A DNA stretch of 64,000 nt, taken from the NCBI GenBank assembly GCA_018711625.1, contig DVID01000042.1, positions 1 through 64,000 on the forward strand, read 5' to 3'. Positions 26,626-34,313 of this stretch are shown here, piece after piece. Origin of the DNA: Candidatus Limicola stercorigallinarum. GTDB lineage: Bacteria; Actinomycetota; Coriobacteriia; Coriobacteriales; Coriobacteriaceae. Both the position numbers and the translations under genes were made by a program. Position 1 is the first letter of the stretch. The number at the start of each line of letters is the position of its first letter. The notes beneath the pieces are model-generated. The model was not told where the DNA came from, ran no database searches, and saw nothing but the letters and a program-made list of their open reading frames with translations.

Positions 26626-27567
26626 ATGCAAGAATTCATTAGGCCTCAGGTTCAGGTCGATGAAATCAACGAGACGTCTGCGCGCGTTTCCGTTGAGCCG
26701 CTTGAGCGCGGCTACGGTGACACGCTGGGCAATTCGCTGCGCCGCGTTCTGCTGTCGTCCCTTGAGGGCGCTGCTGTCGAGGCGATCCAGATCGATGGTG
26801 CCCAGCATGAGTTCACGACCATCCCTAACATGGTCGAGGATGTCACCGACATCGTCTTGAACGTCAAGGGCCTGGTTTTCAGAGCTCTCGGCACCACCGA
26901 TGAGGCGACCGCCACGATCTCGATCGACGGTCCCTGCGAGGTTACTGGCGCGGACTTCTTCATTCCGTCCGACTTTGAGTTGGTCAACCCCGATCAGCAC
27001 ATTGCGACGCTCAATGAGGGCGGTCACCTCACCATGAGCATGCGCATTGGGTACGGCCGCGGCTATGTGTCCTACGAGGGCAACAAGCGCGACAACGATC
27101 CCATTGGCATCATTCATGTTGACTCGCTGTTCTCGCCCGTTCGCCGTTGCGCCAAGCTTGTCGAGGCGTGCCGCGTTGGTCAGCACACCGACTACGACCG
27201 CCTTGTCCTTGAGGTCGAGACCAACGGCGCTATCGCTCCGCGCGATGCCGTTGTTCAGGCTGCGAACATCATCAACCAGCACATGCAGGCCTTCATGAAT
27301 CTCGCCGAGACCCCCGAGGTCGAGGAGGAGGCCTCCATCTTCGCGCCTGAGGTCACGAGCGACAACGCCGAGCTTGATAAGCAGATTGAGGATCTGGACC
27401 TTTCGGTGCGTTCCTACAACTGCCTCAAGCGCGCGAGCATCCATTCGGTGCGCCAGCTCGTCGAGTTCTCTGAGAACGACCTGCTGAACATCCGCAACTT
27501 CGGCGTTAAGTCGATCGAGGAAGTCAAAGACAAGCTTGAGTCCATGGGCCTGAGCCTGAAGGCTTAA
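26626..27567 (+). CDS. rpoA: RNA polymerase alpha subunit
   Basis: This 313-residue protein has the dimerisation N-terminal domain (LERGYGDTLGNSLRRVLLSS) and the C-terminal promoter UP-element and activator domain (LSVRSYNCLKRASIHSV, NFGVKSIEEVKDKL). Length is normal. It is co-transcribed with r-protein genes as usual. Confidence 0.98.
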   Translation: MQEFIRPQVQVDEINETSARVSVEPLERGYGDTLGNSLRRVLLSSLEGAAVEAIQIDGAQHEFTTIPNMVEDVTDIVLNVKGLVFRALGTTDEATATISIDGPCEVTGADFFIPSDFELVNPDQHIATLNEGGHLTMSMRIGYGRGYVSYEGNKRDNDPIGIIHVDSLFSPVRRCAKLVEACRVGQHTDYDRLVLEVETNGAIAPRDAVVQAANIINQHMQAFMNLAETPEVEEEASIFAPEVTSDNAELDKQIEDLDLSVRSYNCLKRASIHSVRQLVEFSENDLLNIRNFGVKSIEEVKDKLESMGLSLKA

Positions 27568-27594
27568 TGCTTCGCATATAGAGGAGAACGACCA

Positions 27595-28086
27595 ATGCGT
27601 CATAACAAGAAGAAGGGTCTGAAGCTTGGCACCGACGCCGCTCACACCCGTGCGATGAAGAAGAGCCTGGCCAAGGCCCTTCTGGAGAACGACCGCATCA
27701 AGACCACCGAGACCCGCGCCAAGGCTCTCCGTGGCTATGTTGAGCCCATCATCACCTGGGCCAAGAAGGGCGACCTGCACTCTCGTCGTCTTGCCATAGC
27801 TAAGCTCGGCGACAAGAACCTCGTGGCCGAGGTTTTTGACAAGGCTGCTCAGGGCATGTGGGCCGACCGCAACGGTGGCTACACCCGCATCATGAAGCTC
27901 GGCACCCGCAAGGGCGACAACGCTCCGATGGTTATCATCGAGATCGTTTCCGAGCCCGTGGTGAAGAAGGCCCCGAAGAAGGCTGCTCCCGTGAAGGCCG
28001 CTGCCCCCAAGAAGGTTGAGGCCGTTGAGGAGCCTGCCGAGGAGCCGGCCGCCGAGGAGGCTGCTGAGGAGCAGGCTGCCGAGTAG
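27595..28086 (+). CDS. rplQ: 50S ribosomal protein L17 with Ala/Glu/Lys tail
   Basis: This 163-residue protein is L17. The core (HNKKKGLKLGTDAAHTRAM, TTETRAKALRGYVEPIITWA) spans about 118 residues. A 45-residue tail of Ala, Lys, Glu and Pro follows, like the tail on L31 in this window. It is the last gene of the alpha operon. Confidence 0.96.
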   Translation: MRHNKKKGLKLGTDAAHTRAMKKSLAKALLENDRIKTTETRAKALRGYVEPIITWAKKGDLHSRRLAIAKLGDKNLVAEVFDKAAQGMWADRNGGYTRIMKLGTRKGDNAPMVIIEIVSEPVVKKAPKKAAPVKAAAPKKVEAVEEPAEEPAAEEAAEEQAAE

Positions 28087-28165
28087 GCGCTGGATTAGCG
28101 CTTTCGGCTTGTGCCGCTAACTCTGGGCCTACGGTTTAGGGCGCGCGGCATACTCATAGAGCATA

Positions 28166-28196
28166 AAGAAGGGGCGATTTCGCCCCTTCTTTTTTA
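28166..28196 (+). terminator. Rho-independent terminator of the spc-alpha operon
   Basis: AAGGGGCG faces CGCCCCTT around an ATTT loop, and seven T follow. It lies about 80 bases after the rplQ stop and ends the ribosomal cluster. Confidence 0.9.
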
Positions 28197-28324
28197 GGGA
28201 TAAGGCGAGCTAGCCAGTTGTTTGGTAGGGGATGCGTGCGGGCCGGGTCCATCGTGCTCGCATTCCTGGCAAAACGACGCGGGCAAGAGCCTTGGTAGAG
28301 CGGGCACGCGAGGGGAGGGTGCAC

Positions 28325-31012
28325 ATGATTGAGGTGCGTGGAGCTACGGTCGCGCGGGATGCGCTCGCCAGCGCGCCGCATGAGGCGGATGGTGCGTTCG
28401 AGGCGGATGCCGCTTCTGGCCGCGGCGCCGTCTCTGATCGCCGTTCGTCGGCTGACGGCACTGATGCGCACGCGTATGCGGCTGAAGCTGCGCGCCCCGT
28501 GCTCTCCGACGTCACCCTTTCTGTTTCGCCCGGCGAGCTTGTTGCCCTGGTGGGCGAAAACGGCGCCGGCAAGTCCACGCTTGCCAACCTTATATGCGGC
28601 TCGCTCGTGGCTCAGCCCGGCATGGTCGCGGTAGATGGTATCGACCCTGCCGCAAGCGATGACGCGCGCATGCAGGTTCGACGTACGGTGGGTCATGTGT
28701 TTCAGCAGCCGGAGGACCAGATTGTCTCCACCGCGGTCTTTGATGAAGTGGCGTTTGGGCCGCGCAACATGGGCTGGGATGAAGCCGCTGTCGAGCATGC
28801 GGTGATAAGCGCGCTTTCAATTGTGGGGCTTGCGGGCTTCGAAGACCGCGAGGTTGCCGCGCTTTCGGGCGGAGAGCAGCAGCGCTTGGCCCTTGCGAGC
28901 GTTCTTTCCTGCGCACCCGCCTATGTCGTGCTCGATGAGGTGACCTCGCAGCTGGATAGCGCGACGCGCCCGGCGTTTCGCTCCCTCTTTCGCTCGCTTG
29001 CTCACGAGCAGGGGCATGGCGTGGTGCAGGTGACGCACGACCCCCTCGAAGTGCTCATGAGCGACCGTGTGCTCGTGATGGAGGGCGGGAGGCTGGTATG
29101 GGAAGGTTCGCCTTCGCGCTTGGTGCGTGAGCGTCGGCAGCTCTGGGATGCCACGCTGCCACCGAGCACCTATGCCTCGGCCCTTTGTACGGCCGTGGAA
29201 CGGGGTTATGACATGAGTCTGGGTGTAGAGCCCGGAGACCTTGTTGCGTGGCTGTATGCGGGCCCTGAGGGCGCTGACAAGGAGTGCTCCTGGGATCCGA
29301 CGCGCGCTTCGGTGCGTGCAGCTGTGGCGCATATCCTTGAAGAGGCGGGCGGCGCGGGAGCGCTCGCGTCTTCGTGTGAGATGCGGGAGCACGCCCAGAC
29401 GGAGGGCATCGAGGCGCATCGGGTCTCGTTTGCCTATGAGGATCCCCGTGGGCGCACGCCGGCTCGCGAGGTGCTGCATGCGGTGGACCTCTCTGTTGCG
29501 CCGGGCTCCATCACCCTGGTCGCAGGCCGTACGGGATCGGGTAAGTCAACGCTGCTTTCGCTCGTGGCGGGCCTTGAGGAGCCGCGGGAGGGCATCGTTA
29601 CCGTGGGCGGGGTCGCGCCCTGCCCGGGAGACGTTGCGGTGGCGTTCCAGAACCCTGAGCGTCAGCTCTTTTTGGAAACGGTGGCGTCGGAGCTCACGTT
29701 TGGTCCGCGCAATCTGGGCTGCAGGGAGGAGGAGGCGGCGCGCCGTGCCGAGGCCGCACGCGTGCGCTGTGGCGTGTCGCGTGATCTTATGGCACGCGAT
29801 CCCTTTGCGCTATCGGGCGGGCAGGCACGGCGTGTGGCTATTGCAAGCGTGCTTGCGCTTGATGCCCGGGCGCTTGTACTTGATGAACCCACAAGTGGTC
29901 TCGATGCACGGGGGCGGCGTGATTTGCATGCGTTGGTGCGCAGTCTTGCGGCTGACGGGATGCCCATCGTGGTGGTCAGCCACGACCTTGAGGAATGGTT
30001 GCAGATCGCTTCGCATGTGGCGCTCTTGGACGCGGGCAGAGTTGTGTGGCAGGGCGCCGTGTCCGCGCTTGCGCAGCAGCCCGATGCCTTTGCTCGCGCG
30101 GGGCTATGTCCTCCTGAGGCCTGGACGCTGCGCGACCTGCTCGCTCAGAAGGAGGAAGAGCACGCGGGCAGCGGTGCGCGCACGGGCGATCCCGATACCG
30201 ACGTGCCTGCGGCTAACCCTGGCGCGGCTCACGCCCGCCAAGTCCTCAAGCCGGCGCTGAACCCCGTGCAAGCGGTGGATACACGTGTGAAATTGACCCT
30301 CCTGTTGGCGCTGACGGTGGCGCTCTTTGCTTCGGCGCAGCCGGTGACGCTTGCGCTGTGGGCGGTGCTTGTGTGCGCGGTGCTCCGTTTGGCGAAGATC
30401 CGCCTGCGGTTTGTGTTGCGCTCCTTGCGACCGCTTGCCATCTTGTTTGCCATTGTGGTGGTCGTGAACCTTGTGTCGCTTGATGGCACGGCCGATCTTA
30501 TGCTGGCGGCTCCGTTGGGCTTGAGTTTCGCCGGTGCCGCACGGGCTGCATGGGCCATGTCGCGCATTCTGGTCTTGGTGGGTGCTGCGCTCGCGGTATC
30601 AGAGACGTCCACGCCCACTCAGCTTGCCGACGCTTGCGTGCGCCTGCTTAAGCCGTTGGGCCGCCTTGGCGCACCCGTGGGCGCCCTAGGCCTCGTGCTC
30701 TCGCTCGCGTTGCGGTTCATTCCCATGGCTATGGAGGAGGTCATGCGTATATCGATGGCGCAGCGCGCCCGCGGTGTGCGGTTTGACGAGGGCGGCGTGG
30801 TGCAGCGCGTGCGCCTCTGGGCCGCCGTGCTGGTGCCCGCCGTGGTGTCGCTCTTCCGTCGTGCCGACCGCGTGGCGGAATCCATGGACGCGCGCTGCTA
30901 CGAGGCGGGATCCGCCGGCGAGCTGCCTCCTCATCCGCTTGCTTTGCGCGACAAGGCCCTGCTTGCGGGAGGTGTGGCCCTCATGGTGGCAGTCGTTTTC
31001 CTCATGAGGTGA
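28325..31012 (+). CDS. ECF transporter energy-coupling module: EcfA-EcfA-EcfT in one polypeptide
   Basis: This 895-residue protein fuses three normally separate subunits. The first ATPase has Walker A GENGAGKST at 77-85, signature LSGGE at 180-184 and the Walker B string YVVLDE; a 45-residue Ala/Asp-rich insert interrupts its N-terminal strands at about 10-55. The second has GRTGSGKST at 401-409, LSGGQ at 496-500 and ALVLDEPTSGLD. From about 645 the EcfT membrane subunit follows, with several spans and coupling motifs ARG at 815-817 and ARC at 856-858, where ARG would be typical. It would power uptake of vitamins or metals with S components encoded elsewhere. Start ATG 28325 has GAGGGGAGGG upstream. 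Position before truA matches the usual ecfA-ecfA'-ecfT-truA order. Confidence 0.9.
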   Translation: MIEVRGATVARDALASAPHEADGAFEADAASGRGAVSDRRSSADGTDAHAYAAEAARPVLSDVTLSVSPGELVALVGENGAGKSTLANLICGSLVAQPGMVAVDGIDPAASDDARMQVRRTVGHVFQQPEDQIVSTAVFDEVAFGPRNMGWDEAAVEHAVISALSIVGLAGFEDREVAALSGGEQQRLALASVLSCAPAYVVLDEVTSQLDSATRPAFRSLFRSLAHEQGHGVVQVTHDPLEVLMSDRVLVMEGGRLVWEGSPSRLVRERRQLWDATLPPSTYASALCTAVERGYDMSLGVEPGDLVAWLYAGPEGADKECSWDPTRASVRAAVAHILEEAGGAGALASSCEMREHAQTEGIEAHRVSFAYEDPRGRTPAREVLHAVDLSVAPGSITLVAGRTGSGKSTLLSLVAGLEEPREGIVTVGGVAPCPGDVAVAFQNPERQLFLETVASELTFGPRNLGCREEEAARRAEAARVRCGVSRDLMARDPFALSGGQARRVAIASVLALDARALVLDEPTSGLDARGRRDLHALVRSLAADGMPIVVVSHDLEEWLQIASHVALLDAGRVVWQGAVSALAQQPDAFARAGLCPPEAWTLRDLLAQKEEEHAGSGARTGDPDTDVPAANPGAAHARQVLKPALNPVQAVDTRVKLTLLLALTVALFASAQPVTLALWAVLVCAVLRLAKIRLRFVLRSLRPLAILFAIVVVVNLVSLDGTADLMLAAPLGLSFAGAARAAWAMSRILVLVGAALAVSETSTPTQLADACVRLLKPLGRLGAPVGALGLVLSLALRFIPMAMEEVMRISMAQRARGVRFDEGGVVQRVRLWAAVLVPAVVSLFRRADRVAESMDARCYEAGSAGELPPHPLALRDKALLAGGVALMVAVVFLMR

Positions 31013-31261
31013 TGATGGGTGCACGCGGTCTCCGCAAGCATGCGTGCGCCTTGTCTTCTCCTGCGTCTCTCGTTTTGAGAGGATGGTCAGGTTGTTGGGT
31101 CAGATGGGCGCGGGAGCGCTCGGCAGGTGCGAGAGCGTGTGCGCCATAGGAGCCCTGCATGCTCGGCACGGGCACCCTTCCGAGCATCGGCCATGTATCG
31201 ACTATGATGGGTGCAGAACAATCCGGGCGCGAGGGTGCCCTTTGATGGCGAGGAGCTTGCT

Positions 31262-32155
31262 ATGACAGGATCCCTGGAGGGTGTTGCTGTGGCCGAGAAG
31301 GCGCTTGGTGTCGCGAAAGATGCCGCAGCTTGCGGCGAGGCAGCGTGCGGGCACATGGATTACGCGGGTACGTTGGTGTTCCGCCTGGGATATGACGGTG
31401 GCGCGTACAGCGGTTTTGCCGAGCAGACGCAGCCAGGCATACACACTGTGGCGGGCGAGTTGCGACGGGCTATCGAGACGTTTTTGCGCCGCGAGGTTGA
31501 GATCACCTGTGCTGGCCGCACCGATGCTGGCGTCCATGCGGTGTCGCAATACATCAGCGTGCCGGCAAATGCCGATGAGCTCGCTATTCCGCGCCAGCGT
31601 TGGCTGCGTGCCCTGGATGCACTCCTGCCGCAAGACATTGCGGTGAGCGAGGTCTACCATTCCGCGCCGGGGTTCTCGGCACGCTTTGACGCGCAGGATC
31701 GCACCTACGTTTACCGTATGGCGGATCGCTCCGAGCGTCCCGTGCTTACGCGCAACCACGTGTGGTGGCAGCGCCTGCCGCTCGATGAGGCGGCCATGCT
31801 TGAGGGGGCGCGCCATCTGCTGGGAGAGCATGACTTCAAGAGCTTCTGCAAGGTGGCCTCGGCAATCGATAAGCCTACCTGCCGGAATGTCATGTGGGTA
31901 GACATGTGCCGCACCACCGAACTTGGTGAGGACGTGCTTGAATTTTGGATTCAGGGCAACGCCTTCCTCCACTCGATGGTCCGCACCATTGTGGGCACGT
32001 TGGTGGAAGTGGGACGCCATCGCCGCGAGCCGGCATGGGTGGCCGAGGCGCTTGCTGCCTGTGATAGGCGCGCGGCGGGTCCCACGGCACCCGCATGCGG
32101 CCTTACCTTTGCAGCCGTAAGCTATCCCGAGGGCGCATTGACTCCTGCGCCGTAA
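31262..32155 (+). CDS. truA: tRNA pseudouridine(38-40) synthase TruA
   Basis: This 297-residue enzyme modifies the anticodon stem-loop. The catalytic Asp is in CAGRTDAGVHA; FRLGYDGGAYSGFAEQ opens the catalytic domain at about residue 36 and GNAFLHSMVRTIVG lies near the end. The ATG at 31262 follows GAGGAG; an internal ATG at 31355 would remove a poorly conserved 31-residue leader and is an alternative. The usual rplM-rpsI pair is not downstream. Confidence 0.92.
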   Translation: MTGSLEGVAVAEKALGVAKDAAACGEAACGHMDYAGTLVFRLGYDGGAYSGFAEQTQPGIHTVAGELRRAIETFLRREVEITCAGRTDAGVHAVSQYISVPANADELAIPRQRWLRALDALLPQDIAVSEVYHSAPGFSARFDAQDRTYVYRMADRSERPVLTRNHVWWQRLPLDEAAMLEGARHLLGEHDFKSFCKVASAIDKPTCRNVMWVDMCRTTELGEDVLEFWIQGNAFLHSMVRTIVGTLVEVGRHRREPAWVAEALAACDRRAAGPTAPACGLTFAAVSYPEGALTPAP

Positions 32156-32288
32156 CGCCTGCGCATTGTGTTGCTCACGTGGTGAACATCTGTGCATGAC
32201 GTGCATCGCCATGCGGTTGCTTGGGCAATGCACCTGCGGTGATACCATATTTTTGGCTTGCATCCGCTAGATTCTGGAGGCGTGGCAG

Positions 32289-33362
32289 GTGGCTCGTCGC
32301 GCAACAACCCGTCCGCAGATTACCGTCATCATGGCGGTGCATAACGCTGCCACGCATGTTGCGCGAACTGTTGAAAGCGTTCTGGGGCAAGAGTTCTCCA
32401 GGGTTCAGCTTGTAGTCGCCGATTGCGCATCAACCGACCGTACGCCCGAGATGTTGCGCCGCGCGGCAGAGCGCGACATGCGTCTCGATGTGCTCACGCT
32501 TGACACCACCAATACCTGGCATGCTCTCGATGAGGCCCTCGACGCCGCGCGTGGCACCTATCTGATGGTCATGGGGCAGGATGGATGGCTTGGCCTGCAG
32601 GCGCTCGACCGCCTGGTTGAAGCGGCGGAGGAAGATAGCCTTCAACTGGCAATTCCCTCATATTCCTGGGATACCTATTACAGTACGGGCGAGCGTTCGT
32701 CGCGCGTGACGGCGCTTTCAAGCGAGCGCTGCTTCGAGCGTGCTGCGTTTAGGCGGGATGCCCACATCCTTATCGACAGCGGGCTTTTTGGCAAACTCAC
32801 CGGCACGCTTATGGAGCGCGATCGCATTGACGAGCTGGGGCTGAGGTTTTCGCTCATCGAAGACGAGCAGGCGTTTTTCATTCGATACGTTGAGGACATC
32901 GACCGCGTGGGCTCCGTGGAGGCGGCTGTGTACCATGCGCCGCAGACGGAGTTGCTTGACGACGGTCCCTCGAGCGCTGCGCAGTATGCACGTTGCGAGC
33001 GCGAGCACAAGCGCCTGCTGAGCTTGATTGCCCAGTGGGGGATGGACAAGGACGCCGAACTGGTGCATGCGGTGCACTGCAGCCATATGAGCGCGATTAT
33101 CGCCTGCGTTGAGGCCACCTGCTCTGCCCGGTCGCTTTCCTCTATTGAACGCAACGAGCGCGTGCGCGACATCGTGGAGGCCGAGAGCACGCGTGCCACC
33201 ATAGAGGTGCTGCATGGGAGCCATCGTGATTTTGGGTTGCTCTACGGGCCGATAGCGCGCAAGAATGTTGTCACGTGCTGCCTGAGCGCCAAGCTGATGC
33301 AGCTCGTACGCAGCTCACACCTGCCTATTCCGGGAGTTGTTGCTTCGGGTTCTGCTGCTTAG
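32289..33362 (+). CDS. Glycosyltransferase family 2
   Basis: This 357-residue protein has a GT-A fold N-terminal half: QITVIMAVHNAATHVARTVE, the nucleotide-sugar segment VVADCASTDRT, and MGQDGWL in the place of the usual DxD region, which is atypical. The C-terminal 130 residues are helical and unassigned. The GTG start at 32289 follows TGGAGG. No membrane span is evident. Acceptor and donor are unknown; cell-surface polysaccharide synthesis is the general expectation. Confidence 0.8.
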   Translation: MARRATTRPQITVIMAVHNAATHVARTVESVLGQEFSRVQLVVADCASTDRTPEMLRRAAERDMRLDVLTLDTTNTWHALDEALDAARGTYLMVMGQDGWLGLQALDRLVEAAEEDSLQLAIPSYSWDTYYSTGERSSRVTALSSERCFERAAFRRDAHILIDSGLFGKLTGTLMERDRIDELGLRFSLIEDEQAFFIRYVEDIDRVGSVEAAVYHAPQTELLDDGPSSAAQYARCEREHKRLLSLIAQWGMDKDAELVHAVHCSHMSAIIACVEATCSARSLSSIERNERVRDIVEAESTRATIEVLHGSHRDFGLLYGPIARKNVVTCCLSAKLMQLVRSSHLPIPGVVASGSAA

Positions 33363-33514
33363 GGGTGGCTGCTGCACCTTCTGGGTTCCAGATAACTCCA
33401 CGCATATGCGCACCATGACGCGCCCAGCTGCGCATGGCACATCCTTCATACGCTGCTCACCGGCGCTTCAATGATTCGTAACAATCGCGATATTTTCGAA
33501 AAGGTATGCACCTT

Positions 33515-33533
33515 TTACTCAAATTATGAGTAA
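33515..33533 (+). promoter_or_regulatory. Palindromic operator candidate upstream of argR
   Basis: A 19-bp palindrome with 7-bp arms (TTACTCA and TGAGTAA) around a 5-base AT centre lies 46 bases before argR. Size and AT-rich centre recall ARG boxes, though the half-site differs from the TGAAT consensus. Autoregulation by ArgR is a plausible reading. Confidence 0.4.
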
Positions 33534-33578
33534 ACTATGCAAGAGCAAGTATGGAACTATCGGTGAACAGGTGCAATC

Positions 33579-34019
33579 ATGGCAAAACGGCGCAACGGGC
33601 GACAGGATGCGATTCGCGAGATTGTGCGCGGCAAGAACATTCGCACGCAGCGGATGCTTGTTGACGAGCTCAAAGAATGCGGGTTCGACTGCACCCAGGC
33701 AACCGTTTCGCGCGATATTGCCGACATGGGTCTGCGCAAGCTGCCTGAAGGCGTGTATGTGCTTGCTGAAGACCTGCACCTGCAGCGTATGGTGTCTGAG
33801 CTGGTGGTAGATGTTCTGCGCACCGAGAACCTTGTGCTCATTAAGGCGCAGCCTGGCACGGCTTCGGGTATTGCGGCGGCGGTTGATGCTGCCGAGCTCC
33901 CTGATGTTTTGGGATCGCTTGCGGGCAATGACACCATTTTGGTTGTGGCGCAAACAGCAGAGGATGGCGAGCGCCTGGAGGCGCTGATCAGCAAGCTGTG
34001 CAGCCCCCGCCGCGGATAG
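33579..34019 (+). CDS. argR: Arginine repressor ArgR
   Basis: This 146-residue regulator has the N-terminal winged helix-turn-helix (IRTQRMLVDELKECGFDCTQ, then ATVSRDIADMGLRK) and the C-terminal arginine-binding hexamerisation domain (GTASGIAAAVDAAELPDVLG, then GNDTILVVA). It normally represses arginine synthesis with arginine as corepressor. No arg genes are nearby, so it acts in trans, and perhaps on itself through the palindrome upstream. Confidence 0.93.
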   Translation: MAKRRNGRQDAIREIVRGKNIRTQRMLVDELKECGFDCTQATVSRDIADMGLRKLPEGVYVLAEDLHLQRMVSELVVDVLRTENLVLIKAQPGTASGIAAAVDAAELPDVLGSLAGNDTILVVAQTAEDGERLEALISKLCSPRRG

Positions 34020-34110
34020 CGATTCAGGTCGCACATAACGATTCGGCAGGCGAAGGCGCCTGTGGTATGCTTTCCGCCGATGATGAACCGAACTGCTACA
34101 GGAGTATGTA

Positions 34111-34215
34111 ATGATTGCCTTCATTCACATTACGTTGATGGCGCTGGTGCTGTTGTTGCCTATTGCACTGGTTGCTTTGCTTGTGTACTACTTCATCCAC
34201 ACGCGCCAACACTAA
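34111..34215 (+). CDS. 34-residue single-span membrane peptide
   Basis: The frame encodes MIAFIHITLMALVLLLPIAL followed by VALLVYYFIHTRQH: a single hydrophobic segment of about 24 residues with a short basic, polar C-terminus. CAGGAG lies seven bases before the ATG. It is free-standing between argR and a shared terminator. No family is recognised. Good ribosome-binding site and clean membrane segment argue it is real; small membrane peptides often modulate a partner protein. Confidence 0.5.
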   Translation: MIAFIHITLMALVLLLPIALVALLVYYFIHTRQH

Positions 34216-34277
34216 GGGTGCGCTTGGGTTTGCAAGCCCGCTAAAAGGTATTCCAGAAGCTCGTAGTGAGAAAAGAA

Positions 34278-34309
34278 AATGGGGAGCAGCTTTTCTGCTG
34301 CTCCCCATT
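34278..34309. terminator. Bidirectional terminator hairpin
   Basis: A perfect 13-bp stem (34278-34290 with 34297-34309) closes a 6-nt loop. On the reverse strand it is followed by TTCTTTTC, terminating the penicillin-binding protein gene; on the forward strand it lies after the small membrane peptide. Confidence 0.75.
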
Positions 34310-34313
34310 CTTG

